DNA of 64,000 bases from an uncultured Eggerthellaceae bacterium (GTDB lineage: Bacteria; Actinomycetota; Coriobacteriia; Coriobacteriales; Eggerthellaceae): NCBI GenBank assembly GCA_934668515.1, contig CAKUNS010000005.1, positions 1 to 64,000 on the forward strand. The letters are read 5' to 3'. The first letter of the stretch is position 1. Every line of letters starts with the position of its first letter. Shown here piece by piece: positions 16,597 through 25,377 of this stretch. The position numbers and the translations under genes are program-made. The notes under the pieces were generated by a model. The model was not told where the DNA came from, ran no database searches, and was given only the letters and a program-made list of their open reading frames with translations.

Positions 16597-18864
16597 TCAG
16601 CCTCCTTGAACGACAACGTCTTTGAACAACAAACGCATCTCGCGCGCCAATGCGCGATGATCCTCTTCTTCCAGCACGGGATCGACCGCAAGGATCTGCG
16701 CCGCATCATCATGCGCAGCTTCGATGACCTTGCCATCGCGCACGATGTTAACCAGTTTCAATCCAGAAGCACCGGACTGCCTGTTTCCCAGAATATCGCC
16801 CTCGCGGCGCAAGGACAAATCGTAGTTCGACAGCTCGAAGCCGTCCTCGGTCTGCTCCATGGCGCGCAATCGTGCCATCGCAACGTCGGACTTCGACCCC
16901 GAGATCAAATGCACCTCGCCGGCCTTCGAACCGCGTCCAACACGGCCGCGAAGCTGAAGCAGCTGAGCCAAACCGAAGCGATCGGCATCCTCGACGATCA
17001 TCACCGTGGCATTCGGAACATTGATGCCAACCTCGATAACCGTAGTGGCAACAAGAACCTGGGTCTCGCCTTTCGCGAACGAATCCATGATCTCGCGCTT
17101 CTTCGCCGCAGGAAGCTTTCCGTGAAGCAGCTCCACGTGAAAGTCGACGAACGTTTTACGCTGAAGAAACTCGGCGTAAGATTGAGCTGCGGCGACATCG
17201 GCCCCGAGCCCTTGCAAGTCAGACTCGTCCTCGATGCTGATCGAAGCGAATTCGTACTCATCGGTGCTTTGAACTTCCTTCGACCCATGACGATCGCCGG
17301 TGGCGCGCGAGCCGGAGGTGCTTGAAGATCCGTCGCTCCGCTTCGCGCCCGTCGCCTTGCCCGCCTCACCGACCAACGGACAAACGATATACACTTGCTC
17401 ACCGCGGCGCAAAGCCTCAAGAGCCGCATCATAAGCGGCGCCTTTAAGCTGACGAGAGTGAACCGTGGTCGTTCGAGGCATAACACCCTTGGGCTTTTCG
17501 CGCAGGTACGAAAGCGTCAAGTTCCCGAACAGCGCAAGGGCAAGAGAGCGCGGAATGGGGGTAGCCGTTAGATAGAGCGCGTCGGGATTTTCGCCCTTCG
17601 AGAGCAAAGTGGCGCGTTGATCGACGCCGAAACGCTGTTGCTCGTCGATAACCGCCAAGCTCATGTCCCTGAAGACGACGTCGTCCTGTAAAAGCGCATG
17701 CGTGCCGAACAGAACCGTGATGGATCCGCCCGCCAAGCGCTCAAGCAAACCATCGCGCTCTGCCGCCGAGGTTGAACCGGTAAGCAAGCCCCAGCTAACA
17801 CCCGCTTTGTCCAAAAGCGGGCCGAGCGATGCAGCATGCTGCTCGGCCAAGATCTCGGTCGGAGCCATGAACGCCGCCTGAGAACCCGTGTCGGCCACCG
17901 CAGCTAAGGCATGAGCAGCAACGATGGTTTTACCCGTGCCGACGTCACCAAGCAGCATGTGGTTGGCGGTTCTGTCGGATGCCATCACCGAAAGAATCTG
18001 GTCGCGGGCCTCGTTTTGACCGTTCGTCAGCTGAAATGGAAGACTGCCGCAAAGCGACTTCATGCAGGGACCGTCGATTACATGGCAGCGGGCGACCTTG
18101 CCCTTGCTCCTTCGCGCGCTGCTCATCATAAGCGCAAGCTGGAGCATCAGAAGCTCTTCATAGACCAAACGCCGCCGCGCAGCGGCTTGCTCTTCCATCG
18201 TATGTGGGAAATGGATGCACTCAAGAGCAGCACCGCGACTCATCAGTCGGTATTTCAGCCGAATATCCAACGGCAGCGGATCAAGAACGCCCTTGGTTAA
18301 ATCGAGCGCGTTGGAAACCAAACGGCGCATCATGGCGGGCGAGATTTTCTCGGTTGCAGGGTGAACGGGAACAATGACCCCTTCAACAGGAGACTCTTCC
18401 TCGAGCACCTCGAGGAAGGGATTGGTCATGCGCTTGAAGCCGTAATCGAAATCAAGCTTTCCCGCAACGGCGATGGTCATTCCGGGCTTGAGCTTGTCGG
18501 CGAGCCACACCTGGCGAAACATAGTGAGCATAAGCGTTCCCGTGCCATCGACCAGCGTGATCTCGACCAGGGGTATGCGCTTCGGTCGCTTCACCTGAAC
18601 GTCGTACACCTGACCGCAAATGGTGCAAACGTCCCCAATGCGTGCGGCGGCAACCGTGGCAACCCTCGACATATCGATGTAACGCATAGGGTAATGCGTC
18701 ACCAGATCACGCACGGTTTTGATATGCAGCTTGGCAAGCACCGAGGCGCGTGCCGGGCTTACCAACTTGACTCGTGTGACCGACTCGTCAAGAACAAGCG
18801 TTGAGGCAAGACGAGCCTCCGAAACCAAATCGCGTGCAGCGGTGGTCTGGAGGCTCGCAGTCAT
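16597..18864 (-). CDS. recG: ATP-dependent DNA helicase RecG
   Basis: RecG remodels stalled forks and Holliday junctions. The 755-residue product has the N-terminal wedge/OB domain (about 55-170), helicase motifs GDVGTGKT, DEQQRFGV and the C-terminal QLRGRVGRG with LRREGDILGNRQSG. It is longer than usual because of a Ser/Gly/Thr-rich insert at about residues 497-545, inside helicase domain 2 after IVCPLVGE. No clear ribosome binding site precedes the ATG, so the start is less certain than the gene. Confidence 0.96.
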   Translation of the reverse strand: MTASLQTTAARDLVSEARLASTLVLDESVTRVKLVSPARASVLAKLHIKTVRDLVTHYPMRYIDMSRVATVAAARIGDVCTICGQVYDVQVKRPKRIPLVEITLVDGTGTLMLTMFRQVWLADKLKPGMTIAVAGKLDFDYGFKRMTNPFLEVLEEESPVEGVIVPVHPATEKISPAMMRRLVSNALDLTKGVLDPLPLDIRLKYRLMSRGAALECIHFPHTMEEQAAARRRLVYEELLMLQLALMMSSARRSKGKVARCHVIDGPCMKSLCGSLPFQLTNGQNEARDQILSVMASDRTANHMLLGDVGTGKTIVAAHALAAVADTGSQAAFMAPTEILAEQHAASLGPLLDKAGVSWGLLTGSTSAAERDGLLERLAGGSITVLFGTHALLQDDVVFRDMSLAVIDEQQRFGVDQRATLLSKGENPDALYLTATPIPRSLALALFGNLTLSYLREKPKGVMPRTTTVHSRQLKGAAYDAALEALRRGEQVYIVCPLVGEAGKATGAKRSDGSSSTSGSRATGDRHGSKEVQSTDEYEFASISIEDESDLQGLGADVAAAQSYAEFLQRKTFVDFHVELLHGKLPAAKKREIMDSFAKGETQVLVATTVIEVGINVPNATVMIVEDADRFGLAQLLQLRGRVGRGSKAGEVHLISGSKSDVAMARLRAMEQTEDGFELSNYDLSLRREGDILGNRQSGASGLKLVNIVRDGKVIEAAHDDAAQILAVDPVLEEEDHRALAREMRLLFKDVVVQGG

Positions 18865-18891
18865 AAGATTATGGAAACGGACGATGCCGCT

Positions 18892-20535
18892 TTACTCGAC
18901 AGAGAAAATGACGGGGTACAGCGGCTGATCGCCACGATGCTGATCGATCTCGAGGTCGTCGAACTGCTCCTCGATCTTCTCGACCAAAGCATCCAAGGCC
19001 TCGTCGTTGAAATCGGCACCTGCAAGGATGGTCATGGTGTCGGCGTCTTCCGCCTCCATGGCGTCAAGCAAAGACAGCACGACTTCTTCCACCGAACGAC
19101 CAACAGCCTCGATGGAACCGTCCGCAATGCCGATGACGTCGCCAGCGACAATGGGGTTGTCGTGAGCATCCTTGGAATCCTTGATGGCCGTGGTGACCTC
19201 GCCGGTTTTAACGTCAGCGAAAGATTCGGTCATAGCCTCGACGTTCTCGTCAAGCGAGGCGGATTCGTCAAACCCGAACATGGCAGCGAAAGCCTGCGGC
19301 ACGCTCTTCGTGGGAACGACACCGCAGTTCATCTCAGCGAGCTCGGCAGCGCTCTGAGCGGCCATGATGATATTCGAATTGTTCGGAAGGATGATGACGT
19401 TGTCGGCGTTTGCACTGTTCGCCGCGTCAAGAAGGTCTTTAGTGGACGGGTTCATGGTCTGACCGCCGGAAACGACGACATCGATTCCAAGGCTCTTCAG
19501 GATCTTGGCATTGCCCTCGCCTGCCGCGACGGCCACGAAACCGAACGGCTTGCGCTCGGCGGCAGGAGCCGCCTCGTCGGCCGCAAGGGACTCAGCGCGG
19601 GCAACGGTTTGCAACTGCATGTTGTGGATATGAGCCTCGGAAACCTGAGCGTTATGCTCGAGGAACCACTGCAGCACCTGATCGGGACGGTTAGAGTGCA
19701 CGTGCACCTTGAAGTTGGGATGCATGCCAACCATGAGGTCGCAATCGCCCATAGTGGGCAGGAATTCCTTGGCTGCATCGACATCGATGGTGTCGGAATG
19801 GACCAAGAACTCGGTGCAATAGCGGAACTGGGAACCCTCCCAGTCGTTGATCTGCTCGATCTCGACCTTGGGAGCAGCGTCGCGAGAAATGGCAAGCTCG
19901 TCGCCAAGCTGACCCTCCCTGCCGGTAAGGGCCGACACGAAAGCATCAAGCAAGATGGCGAAGCCATAACCACCGGCGTCGACGACGTTGTTTTCCTTAA
20001 GAACGGGAAGCAGCTCGGGCGTGCGCTGAACCGAGGCATACGACTCGGCGACAACAGCGTCCATGGCCTCTTCGGGGGAAAGCTTCTTCTTGCGCGCATG
20101 CTTAGCAGCAGCCGCGGTGTCGCGAAGAACGGTGAGGATAGTGCCTTCGACCGGTTTGCGAACAGCCTGGAACGCGACCTCGACAGCTTTGGCGAATGCG
20201 GCGTCGATGGTTTCAGCGTTCACCTCGGTTGCGTTGACCGAGCCCTCGCACAGACCACGCAGGATCTGAGAGGTGATAACGCCCGAATTGCCGCGCGCAC
20301 CCATAAGAGCACCCGTGGTGATAGCCTTCCTGGCTGCGTCGCCCGTGGAGCCGATAGGCAAAGCTGCAAGGTTCTTGACAACGGACTCAATGGTAAGGGA
20401 CATGTTCGTGCCCGTGTCTCCATCCGGCACGGGGAACACGTTCAGGCGGTTGATCTCCTCTTTGCGGCTGGAAAGGACCTTGCTTGCCGCAGCGATCGCG
20501 TTGAGGATGTCATTCGCTGAATAGGTTTCTGACAT
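18892..20535 (-). CDS. fakA: DAK2-domain fatty acid kinase subunit FakA
   Basis: The 547-residue product belongs to the YloV/FakA family. FakA phosphorylates fatty acids bound to a FakB (DegV) partner, feeding acyl-phosphate to PlsX/PlsY-type lipid synthesis. The DAK2 ATP-binding motif PVPDGDTGTNMS lies at about 36-47, GARGNSGVI at about 79-87, and a C-terminal FakA domain occupies about 310-547. It sits after an asp23-family gene and before recG, its standard Gram-positive neighbourhood. No fakB is in the window. Confidence 0.93.
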   Translation of the reverse strand: MSETYSANDILNAIAAASKVLSSRKEEINRLNVFPVPDGDTGTNMSLTIESVVKNLAALPIGSTGDAARKAITTGALMGARGNSGVITSQILRGLCEGSVNATEVNAETIDAAFAKAVEVAFQAVRKPVEGTILTVLRDTAAAAKHARKKKLSPEEAMDAVVAESYASVQRTPELLPVLKENNVVDAGGYGFAILLDAFVSALTGREGQLGDELAISRDAAPKVEIEQINDWEGSQFRYCTEFLVHSDTIDVDAAKEFLPTMGDCDLMVGMHPNFKVHVHSNRPDQVLQWFLEHNAQVSEAHIHNMQLQTVARAESLAADEAAPAAERKPFGFVAVAAGEGNAKILKSLGIDVVVSGGQTMNPSTKDLLDAANSANADNVIILPNNSNIIMAAQSAAELAEMNCGVVPTKSVPQAFAAMFGFDESASLDENVEAMTESFADVKTGEVTTAIKDSKDAHDNPIVAGDVIGIADGSIEAVGRSVEEVVLSLLDAMEAEDADTMTILAGADFNDEALDALVEKIEEQFDDLEIDQHRGDQPLYPVIFSVE

Positions 20536-20571
20536 TGTTGAAAAGCCTCTCTGAAAGCTGATACCGCTTGT

Positions 20572-20919
20572 CTATTTACGGACCTTGACGCCTTTGACAT
20601 GCACATCGACGCCGTCAAGCGGCACGCGCGCATACTCTTTCAAAGCAAAGGAAACCTGATCGACCAGGTTTTGGGAAACGGTGTTGATGTTGATGCCGTA
20701 TTCGATAACGACGTAAAGATCAACGTGAACGCCAACCTCGGTGGTGGTAATCACCACGCCGCGCCTCAGGCGAGCAACGGGAAGAAGCTTCGCGATGCCC
20801 TCGGCGTCAGAGGGAGCGGCCATGCCGACGATGCCGTAGCATTCAAGCGCGGCATGTCCAACGATGTCGGCAAGAACATCGTTCGCCACGTGCAGTTTTC
20901 CCGGAATCGGTGCACCCAT
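20572..20919 (-). CDS. Asp23/Gls24 family envelope protein
   Basis: A 115-residue YloU-like protein. The start is set at ATG 20919 (MGAPIPGKLHVAN) with AAAGGAT upstream; upstream codons look non-coding. The Asp23 core runs from about 10 to 110, with VIEYGININTVSQNLVDQVSFAL as the family's most conserved part. Homologues associate with the membrane and respond to envelope stress; in B. subtilis the equivalent gene also precedes the fakA homologue. Divergent from rpmB. Confidence 0.92.
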   Translation of the reverse strand: MGAPIPGKLHVANDVLADIVGHAALECYGIVGMAAPSDAEGIAKLLPVARLRRGVVITTTEVGVHVDLYVVIEYGININTVSQNLVDQVSFALKEYARVPLDGVDVHVKGVKVRK

Positions 20920-21070
20920 GGGAACATCCTTTCGATAGCACTGACGTGCATTCTCAGACGCGCGAGAAACGCGCGTTTTCTGTTTCAATGCGATTCTAAA
21001 GTATAAACCCTCTAGGCCTTGGCTCCCCTATGGGACAGTTATGGAGGCAGGTATAATACATGAAAAATTC

Positions 21071-21100
21071 TTGTGAACCAACCGCGCGCTGTGCTATAGT
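21071..21100 (+). promoter_or_regulatory. rpmB promoter
   Basis: TTGTGA (21071-21076) and TATAGT (21095-21100) with an 18-nt spacer give a good sigma-70-type promoter about 69 nt before the rpmB start. A second TATAAT at 21052-21057 has no matching -35. The transcript leader contains a short palindromic hairpin at 21122-21138. Confidence 0.65.
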
Positions 21101-21168
21101 TTTTAAGCTATGTTGTAACCAACGATGCGTCGCATCGTGTATGACCTGCGTAAATGGAGTGATACAAA

Positions 21169-21360
21169 ATGTCTAAGATCTGCGAAGTCTGCGGTAAGAA
21201 GCCGTCTTTCGGCCGCAACGTCAGCCACTCTCACCGTGTTTCCAGCCGTATGTTCCGTCCGAACATCCAGAAGGTCACCATCAAGGAGGCCAACGGTCAC
21301 GTGCACAAGGCTAACGTCTGCACCTCCTGCCTGAAGGCTGGCAAGGTTACCCGCGCTTAA
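21169..21360 (+). CDS. rpmB: 50S ribosomal protein L28, zinc form
   Basis: A 63-residue L28 with two cysteine pairs, CEVC (near residue 5) and CTSC (near residue 52), marking the zinc-binding version. GGAG lies nine bases upstream of the ATG. It is one of only two plus-strand genes here and is divergent from asp23-fakA, a common Gram-positive arrangement. It is monocistronic with its own promoter and terminator. Confidence 0.98.
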   Translation: MSKICEVCGKKPSFGRNVSHSHRVSSRMFRPNIQKVTIKEANGHVHKANVCTSCLKAGKVTRA

Positions 21361-21385
21361 TCAAGCGTTTCCTCAAAAGGAAATC

Positions 21386-21416
21386 GGAAAGCCCGCATCA
21401 TGCGGGCTTTCCTTGT
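21386..21416 (+). terminator. rpmB intrinsic terminator
   Basis: A perfect 12-bp stem (GGAAAGCCCGCA at 21386-21397, TGCGGGCTTTCC at 21401-21412) with a 3-nt loop followed by TTGTTGTG, 26 nt after the rpmB stop. Confidence 0.85.
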
Positions 21417-21428
21417 TGTGCTTTCAGA

Positions 21429-21484
21429 GGCTTGTATCGAGGTATATGTTTCGATATCGAAGCAAGCACCTACCGATACAAGCC
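21429..21484. repeat. Nested inverted repeats between rpmB and the zinc-ribbon gene
   Basis: Outer arms GGCTTGTATCG (21429-21439) and CGATACAAGCC (21474-21484) are an exact 11-bp inverted repeat. Inside is a perfect 12-bp palindrome TTCGATATCGAA (21450-21461). A further ATCGAGGT copy occurs at about 21495-21502. It lies between two terminators, so it is not needed to end either gene. Function unknown. Confidence 0.7.
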
Positions 21485-21547
21485 TTTCGAATCCTATCGA
21501 GGTCATCAAACGAAAAAAGACGCATGGCAGTTTCTTTCGAGAAGAAG

Positions 21548-21577
21548 AAAGGGAGGGCATTTGCCCTCCCTTTTCGT
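21548..21577 (-). terminator. Bidirectional terminator after the zinc-ribbon gene
   Basis: AAAGGGAGGGCA (21548-21559) and TGCCCTCCCTTT (21562-21573) make a perfect 12-bp stem, T-rich on both sides. It lies about 45 nt beyond the stop of the minus-strand gene at 21618. Confidence 0.8.
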
Positions 21578-21617
21578 TCCACAAATTCAACGAACGCAGA
21601 GCTAGCCGGTATAGCTC

Positions 21618-22373
21618 CTACTCGATAACCAAAAGGCGTTTGCAATTCGGGCAGACGCCAAGCGGCGCATGCGCCTTCAAATCGATAAGACGGCCGCCTT
21701 CAATGGGGCTACGGCAAATGCCGCATCGATCATCCACAAGCTTGCCCACGGCAATACCGCCAGTATGGCGAGCCGTCTCAGTATAAAGATCGAGAAGATC
21801 CTTAGGCAAATCGGCGGCGTATCCTTCGCGTACGCGAGCAATTTCCTGAAGCTGAGCGCGAAGGCCGGCACTAGCTTCTTCGTAGCTGGCACGTGTCGCA
21901 GCCTCGTCGTTTGTGACGATGTCGGTAGCTTTCTTCAACTGCGCCTGAACACCCTCGATTTTCTGAAGCTCCTCGGCAAGCTTCGAAAGCTTTCCGTCAA
22001 GCTCCTCGCGACGCTTTGCAAAACCGCTCATCTCCTTGGAATGGGACTCGACGCTGCGATAATCGCCACCAGCGTTGTCGATAAGCTCCTGCGCATGACG
22101 CTGCTTGTCGGCAAGCATGCCGTCTTCAGTGGTAAGTCGCGTGATCTCGGATTCTGCGCGCTGCTTCAAAGCCTCAACTTGGTTTGCCTTTTCATCCAGT
22201 GCTTTATGTTTTGCCGAAAGGACGGACATCTTGGCTATCTGCGGCAACTCGGCAAGCTCCTTCTTGGTGCGAATAGCATCCATATCTGCTGTCTGCAATT
22301 TCAAAAGCAGGTTCAGATCCTCGTGAGCAACTTGCATGTCTTCCCCATTCGTTGAGCTAGTACTTCTATTCAT
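21618..22373 (-). CDS. Coiled-coil protein with C4 zinc ribbon
   Basis: A 251-residue protein of the bacterial C4-type zinc-ribbon (zf-RING_7) family. Residues about 15-180 form a long coiled coil; the C-terminus has CGIC and CPNC pairs separated by about 23 residues. The start at 22373 (MNRSTSS) has GGTGGGG upstream; an internal ATG at 22337 (MQVAHED) is an alternative. Relatives are suggested to bind nucleic acid or assist ribosome-associated processes, but the function here is unknown. It is monocistronic. Confidence 0.82.
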   Translation of the reverse strand: MNRSTSSTNGEDMQVAHEDLNLLLKLQTADMDAIRTKKELAELPQIAKMSVLSAKHKALDEKANQVEALKQRAESEITRLTTEDGMLADKQRHAQELIDNAGGDYRSVESHSKEMSGFAKRREELDGKLSKLAEELQKIEGVQAQLKKATDIVTNDEAATRASYEEASAGLRAQLQEIARVREGYAADLPKDLLDLYTETARHTGGIAVGKLVDDRCGICRSPIEGGRLIDLKAHAPLGVCPNCKRLLVIE

Positions 22374-22492
22374 TTTATTACCCCACCGTTCAAGATTCCA
22401 CTTTTTCATCGCGAAGTTAATCGAAGGTAAACCAAACTGCCTGCATATACTCTGAATCAGCACCGCTCAACGGGAAACCCTTTGCTCCGCAA

Positions 22493-22527
22493 ACCAAAAA
22501 GGGGGCGAACGCATTGCGCTCGCCCCC
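22493..22527 (-). terminator. Intrinsic terminator after the SLC13-like gene
   Basis: A 13-bp stem with one wobble (arms 22501-22513 and 22515-22527) followed on the minus strand by TTTTTGG, 33 nt past the permease stop. Confidence 0.85.
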
Positions 22528-22559
22528 GGAATGACGATCCTTGCGATCGGCTATTTGAT

Positions 22560-24011
22560 TTAACCCATGAACCTCAAGCCAAGCGGGATCAGGACGAATG
22601 CCATCACCAGCGTCAGATAAATCATCATTATCGCACCCGCTGTATACGCGGATTTAGTGGTAGTGAATGCATGCGCATGGATCATAGCGCCGTTGACGGA
22701 ACCGGCCGGGGTGAGCAGACCGATGACGCCGAAGACGGTGATGACCATGAGGGCGACCTGCAGGTTGAAGTTCGCCTGAGTTGCCATGGTCATGGCGATG
22801 GTCATCATGGTGATGGTGACGGCCACATTGTTCGCAACATTGGTTGCGATGAACGTGATAATGCCGAGCGCCAACAGGAAGCCATAGCCGGGAAGACCGA
22901 ACAGCGGAGCCATAAGCTGAGAGATCAACGGGGTGATGCCAGCAGCCTGGCTGGTGATCTGGCTGGCAACGACCATTGCAGAGGCAACGACCAAGATAAG
23001 ATCCCAGTAGAAGTACGCCGGAGCGGTCTTCTTATCCAGAACAGGCTGATCCTCAACCTTCCAGACCATTGCAACAGCGATCAAGAAGACAACCCAACCA
23101 TAAACGCCGATGCCCTTGAGGATGGCCCTGAAGCCTTCGTTACCAGCACCGAAGCTGATGGCGATGCAGCCGACGATGTTGGCAAGCAAGATGAACAGGA
23201 CGGCCTTCTGACGCTTGGTCAGAGGAGCGCTTTCCTTCTGGAACTGCGTGACGTCGATCTCCTTGATCTTGTCGACCTTGCAGCCAGGGGTGATGAACAT
23301 GACCAAAAGCCAACCGAAGCCAGCAACGATGGTGGTGATAAGCTCGGAGATGATCCAGCCACCCATGTTGATGGAGATACCGGCCTTGGTTGCCATGCCA
23401 ACGGTCATCAGGCACCAACCACGGAACGGGAAGAGCGAGAATGCAACGCTGCAGGTAAGCATGAAGCCCATGAGGACCATTGCAGGGTAAAGATCACCCT
23501 TCTTGTAGCCGGCCTGCTCGAAGATGGACTGATAGATAACGAACATGATCAGGGCGACCAAGGTCTGGTTCACCAAGATGGTAAGGTAGGCCGGAGCCAA
23601 AACGATGAAGCCGGTCAAAAGCCAAGGGCGACCTTGCACGAATTTCGCGCCGAGCATCTTGTTAGCCAACCATTCAGTCAAATGGCTGTCCTGCAACATG
23701 CCCAGGAAGAACATGCCAAGGAGCATGAGCATAACGGACTCATTGCCAAACGCCGAAGCCAATGCAGCGCCCGCGGTGCCAAAGTCAGTGACGCCCAGCG
23801 CCACCAGCGCCAAAAGCGAGGTCCAGCAAAGGTTATCCGCATCTACCGACCAACCGTAAATCAGACCGATGAAGATGCCGATGATGGCCATGCCGTAAGG
23901 CGTGATGGTGCCGATCGGCGGGACGAAACGGAACAAGAACATGAACGCAAGCACGATCACCAGGTGAATGTACTTGTTCGAGCTCTTGCCCTCTTGAGCA
24001 GCTGCTGCCAT
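22560..24011 (-). CDS. SLC13/ArsB-NhaD superfamily permease
   Basis: A 483-residue integral membrane protein with about 12 hydrophobic segments. The start at ATG 24011 (MAAAAQEGKSS) follows AAGGGG; frames open upstream are less supported. Two inverted halves with the re-entrant regions of this superfamily are suggested by LVNQTLVALIMFV (first half) and ATNVANNVAVTITMM plus LLTPAGSVNGAMIHA (second half), the latter typical of dicarboxylate/anion symporters. It probably imports a carboxylate or related anion with Na+. The substrate cannot be read from the sequence. It is a single-gene unit. Confidence 0.85.
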   Translation of the reverse strand: MAAAAQEGKSSNKYIHLVIVLAFMFLFRFVPPIGTITPYGMAIIGIFIGLIYGWSVDADNLCWTSLLALVALGVTDFGTAGAALASAFGNESVMLMLLGMFFLGMLQDSHLTEWLANKMLGAKFVQGRPWLLTGFIVLAPAYLTILVNQTLVALIMFVIYQSIFEQAGYKKGDLYPAMVLMGFMLTCSVAFSLFPFRGWCLMTVGMATKAGISINMGGWIISELITTIVAGFGWLLVMFITPGCKVDKIKEIDVTQFQKESAPLTKRQKAVLFILLANIVGCIAISFGAGNEGFRAILKGIGVYGWVVFLIAVAMVWKVEDQPVLDKKTAPAYFYWDLILVVASAMVVASQITSQAAGITPLISQLMAPLFGLPGYGFLLALGIITFIATNVANNVAVTITMMTIAMTMATQANFNLQVALMVITVFGVIGLLTPAGSVNGAMIHAHAFTTTKSAYTAGAIMMIYLTLVMAFVLIPLGLRFMG

Positions 24012-24165
24012 AAGCCAAATCCCCTTCCACTTCCCCTTCTGTGCCATAAGCACAACCTATAACAACATATGAACAGTTTATAGAGAGTGTTAGGAGATAT
24101 AAAGGCGCTCAACCATGCTCTGGAGCTATTTTCTGACCCTGCAATTGAAAGTTGATTCCAAAGCG

Positions 24166-25377
24166 TTACTTCCAGTTAAGACAGGACTTCAGAGCAGCGA
24201 TGAATGCCTCGATGTCGTCCGACGTGGTGTAACGACCCATGGAAATACGCAATGCGCCATAGGCGCGATCCGCGCTGATGCCCATAGCTCGAAGAACATG
24301 GCTGGGCGAAAGCGAATGCGAGGAACAAGCAGAACCGCCCGACACCCCGAAGCCCATCATGTCCAAGCGAAGAACCAAGGTCTCGCTTTCAAAACCATCA
24401 ACGATAACGTGAACGATGTTGGGAAGGAACGACCCCACAGAGACGTCGACCGTCGCCGTGACACCGGGAACAGCCGAAAGCTCCGCATACAGACGATCGC
24501 GCAAGACAGCCAGTCGGATTGACTCCTCTTCGAGCATCGAGCATGCTGCGTGACAAGCTGCCGCAAAACCAACGATGCCGCATACGTTCTGCGTGCCGCT
24601 TCGCCTGCCCTCTTCCTGACCACCGCCGCCAAGGAATTCGCTCATAGGGGTGCGCGCCTTCAAATACAATGCGCCGACTCCCTTGGGGCCGCAGATCTTA
24701 TGAGCAGAAAACGACGCTGCATCAACGCCAAGCGCACGGACGTCAACAAGGGTCTTGCCAAGCGCTTGAGTGGCGTCGGTGTGGAACAGCGCCCCCTTTG
24801 CGTGAGCCGCACCGGCAAGCTCGGCGATCGGTTGGATGCTTCCGACTTCGCTGTTAGCCATTTGAACGGAAACCATGACGGTCTCGTCGTTTAATGCGGT
24901 TTGCAAGCTATCGACGCTCACGAAGCCTTGCTTATCGGGATCAAGATAAGTGACGCGCCAACCCATCGATTCGAGCTTCTTAGCAGGCACAAGCACCGCC
25001 TCGTGCTCGATGGACGTGGTGATGAAATGCGGCGTGAAATCGGAAACGCTTTTCCCGCTGGCGCGTCTACGCGCATCGGCAGCTGCAACGGCAACGCCCA
25101 AAAGAGCCGCGTTGTCGGATTCGGTTGCCCCGGAGGTGAAGATGATCTCGTTGGGACGCGATGCATTCAAATCGGCAGCTATGCTGCGTCGGGCCTGCTC
25201 CATTGCCTCGAAGGCAGCACGACCGGGAGCATGCAGCGAGTTCGCGTTTCCGCCCAAAGCGATGTTGGCGCGCCCGGAAACGAGATACGGAGCCATAGCC
25301 TGGGCGGCCTCTTCACAAAGGGGCGTGGTGGCTGCACAATCAAGGTAAATGTAATCAGCAGGGACGGTGATGCTCAT
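24166..25377 (-). CDS. Cysteine desulfurase, NifS/IscS family
   Basis: A 403-residue PLP enzyme releasing sulfur from cysteine as a persulfide. It has the cofactor lysine in SFSAHKICGPKGVGALYLK (about 217-235) and the sulfur-accepting cysteine in the GGSACSS loop (about 352-358). It begins with the family-type YLDCAATTPL. The ATG directly follows the rpe stop, so the genes are likely cotranscribed. No iscU or tRNA thiolase gene is adjacent, so whether it serves Fe-S clusters or tRNA thiolation is open. Confidence 0.93.
   Translation of the reverse strand: MSITVPADYIYLDCAATTPLCEEAAQAMAPYLVSGRANIALGGNANSLHAPGRAAFEAMEQARRSIAADLNASRPNEIIFTSGATESDNAALLGVAVAAADARRRASGKSVSDFTPHFITTSIEHEAVLVPAKKLESMGWRVTYLDPDKQGFVSVDSLQTALNDETVMVSVQMANSEVGSIQPIAELAGAAHAKGALFHTDATQALGKTLVDVRALGVDAASFSAHKICGPKGVGALYLKARTPMSEFLGGGGQEEGRRSGTQNVCGIVGFAAACHAACSMLEEESIRLAVLRDRLYAELSAVPGVTATVDVSVGSFLPNIVHVIVDGFESETLVLRLDMMGFGVSGGSACSSHSLSPSHVLRAMGISADRAYGALRISMGRYTTSDDIEAFIAALKSCLNWK

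Noticed and set aside
18871..20520. Plus-strand open frame of 549 codons opposite fakA
   Set aside because: Mirror frame of a well-supported FakA gene; no domain or start signal of its own.
21050..21060. TATAAT at 21052-21057 as the rpmB promoter
   Set aside because: No -35 hexamer at a suitable distance; TTGTGA-N18-TATAGT just downstream is better.
22482..24062. Plus-strand open frame opposite the SLC13-like permease
   Set aside because: The product is an unlikely charged sequence complementary to hydrophobic codons; the minus-strand permease explains the region.
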